Shown here one piece after another: positions 6,079-7,251 of a stretch of DNA of 7,251 nucleotides (position 1 is its first letter; every line of letters starts with the position of its first letter). The translations under genes were made by a program, and so were the position numbers. This DNA comes from Alphaproteobacteria bacterium (lineage in GTDB: Bacteria > Pseudomonadota > Alphaproteobacteria > UBA8366). Below the pieces are notes generated by a model. It had not been told where the DNA came from. It saw only the letters and a list, made by a program, of their open reading frames with translations, and did not search any database. The stretch covers positions 1 to 7,251 of the forward strand of contig JABJCS010000060.1 of NCBI GenBank assembly GCA_018665505.1, given 5' to 3'.

Positions 6079-7251
6079 TCAGGCAGTTCTGATGTTTGTC
6101 AAATAAGTACTTACGTCGTCCTGCAACGTTGTGGCTTGGCCTGCCAACTCGCCCGCCGCTTGTGTGACATGTACGATACTCGACGTCACCTCAGTCGTGC
6201 CGGCAGAGGCTTGTTCGATGTTGCGTGCTATCTCTTGCGTTGCCGCCGATTGTTCCTCGACCGCTGCCGCAATCGCCGAGCTGATTTCATTGATCGTCCC
6301 GATGACATTCGAGATGCCGCCGATCGCCGTCGATGCGTGCTCGGTCGACGATTGAATATCGGCGATTTGGGTGCTGATCTCATCCGTCGCCTTGGCCGTT
6401 TGGCCGGCTAGGCTTTTCACTTCCGCGGCAACGACGGCGAAACCCTTGCCAGCATCGCCCGCCCGCGCAGCTTCGATCGTCGCATTCAAGGCCAAGAGAT
6501 TGGTCTGTTCGGCGATATCTGTGATCAAGTTCACGACTTCACCGATACGTTGCGCGGTGCTCACCAACTCGCCGACTTGCATACTCGCTCGGTCTGCCTC
6601 CTCCACGGCGGATTGCGAGATGGTCGTCGATTGCGTTACTTGATGGTTGATCTCGCCAATAGAAGCGCTGAGTTCCTCCGCTGCCGCAGCGACGGTCTGC
6701 ACGTTCACCGCGGCCTGCTCGGCGGCAGCCGCAACAGTTGTCGCTTGCTCGTTGGTACGGTCGGCCGTGCCTGACATGGTCTCGGCGGTCGCCCGCATTT
6801 CCTCTGCCGCGGAGGAAACTGTCTGAATGGCGTGGCCAGTTGTCGTCTCGAACTCCGCATTGAGTTCGTCAATTCGCTGGGTCCTTGCCAATTTTGCCTT
6901 AACTTTTTCTTCTTCCTCAGCCCTGAGACGTTCGGCTTCAACCAAGCCTTCCTTGAATACGAGTACGGATTCCGACATCTCACCGATTTCGTCGTGCCGC
7001 TCCGTGCCTGGAATCTCCACGTCGCGGTCGCCGTGCGACAGCGCCGACATGGTTGCAGTCATGGCGCGGATCGGCTTTGAAAGACTTCCAGCCATGAATA
7101 TGGAAAGAGCGACACCGAGAACAAGACCGATTAGGCCGATGACGATGATTTCGATCTCCGCCAGTGTGATCTCTTCATGTGCGGCCGCACTAACCTCATG
7201 TTCGATTCTGATGGCTTCATGCTCCAGCCATTCGGCGTCCTTGATGATGAT
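6079..7251 (-). CDS. Methyl-accepting chemotaxis protein, C-terminal part (N-terminus beyond window)
   Basis: The frame stays open to the right edge, giving the last 390 residues; the Met at 7095-7093 lies inside the second membrane helix and is not the start. In order: end of the periplasmic or sensor region (1-34), transmembrane helix (about 35-55, rich in Ile, Leu, Gly and Val), HAMP domain (about 56-105, SKPIRAM then HDEIGEM), a charged coiled-coil linker ([10 protein letters not shown]) and the MCP signalling hairpin (about 130-380). The hairpin tip that binds CheA and CheW is [16 protein letters not shown] (248-263) followed by [20 protein letters not shown] and AAEEL stretches (around 147-152 and 189-194) are likely methylation sites. 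The C-terminus ends [10 protein letters not shown] with no NWETF-like CheR/CheB tether. The ligand is unknown. It is separated from the reductase by 431 nt and is probably not part of that operon. Confidence 0.95.
   Translation of the reverse strand: MIIKDAEWLEHEAIRIEHEVSAAAHEEITLAEIEIIVIGLIGLVLGVALSIFMAGSLSKPIRAMTATMSALSHGDRDVEIPGTERHDEIGEMSESVLVFKEGLVEAERLRAEEEEKVKAKLARTQRIDELNAEFETTTGHAIQTVSSAAEEMRATAETMSGTADRTNEQATTVAAAAEQAAVNVQTVAAAAEELSASIGEINHQVTQSTTISQSAVEEADRASMQVGELVSTAQRIGEVVNLITDIAEQTNLLALNATIEAARAGDAGKGFAVVAAEVKSLAGQTAKATDEISTQIADIQSSTEHASTAIGGISNVIGTINEISSAIAAAVEEQSAATQEIARNIEQASAGTTEVTSSIVHVTQAAGELAGQATTLQDDVSTYLTNIRTA

Noticed and set aside
6067..6086. CTGCC/GGCAG inverted repeat across the chemoreceptor stop codon as a terminator
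   Set aside because: The stem is only 5 bp with a 10-nt loop, lies partly inside the coding region and has no U-tract after it.
7093..7095. ATG at 7095 as the start of the chemoreceptor
   Set aside because: The same frame continues without a stop to the window edge, encoding a membrane helix and part of the sensor region, so the true start is outside the window.

Overview
The window is a piece of a proteobacterial chromosome with moderately high GC coding DNA. It most resembles an alphaproteobacterium, possibly of the Rhodospirillales type. That placement rests only on the general look of the proteins (an F420-type luciferase-like oxidoreductase, an ALS-like TPP enzyme, a HAMP chemoreceptor), the Shine-Dalgarno sites and a CCCTCTCCC/GGGAGAGGG intergenic repeat, so it is tentative. 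There are seven genes: five complete, and one cut by each edge. No rRNA, tRNA, CRISPR array or transposase was seen.

Layout, left to right. (1) 1-1619, minus: thiamine-diphosphate enzyme of the acetolactate synthase-like superfamily, missing only its C-terminal tip. (2) 1620-1738: a short divergent control region with a strong imperfect dyad (1669-1699) and a third copy of the half-site. (3) 1739-2413, plus: isochorismatase-fold cysteine hydrolase with an intact Asp-Lys-Cys triad. It meets the next gene tail to tail with overlapping stop codons. (4) A minus-strand series, in transcription order: ketopantoate reductase-family dehydrogenase (5647-4583), a palindromic repeat island (4478-4572), LLM-class oxidoreductase (4452-3421), five-helix membrane protein (3411-2896) and single-domain cupin (2820-2410). 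(5) 5648-6078: a gene-free, relatively AT-rich stretch with several small dyads, probably the leader of that series. (6) 6079-7251, minus: C-terminal part of a methyl-accepting chemotaxis protein, whose N-terminus lies beyond the window.

How the genes may work together. The five soluble enzymes look like a small catabolic set acting on an uncharacterised substrate: a flavin/F420 oxidoreductase, an amide-type hydrolase, an NADPH-dependent 2-keto-acid or carbonyl reductase, a cupin, and a ThDP enzyme that makes or breaks C-C bonds next to a carbonyl. Pairing an LLM oxidoreductase with an isochorismatase-like hydrolase recalls the logic of RutA/RutB in pyrimidine ring opening, but neither protein is identified as RutA or RutB. 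The substrate and the order of steps cannot be read from the sequence. The chemoreceptor is probably an independent neighbour.
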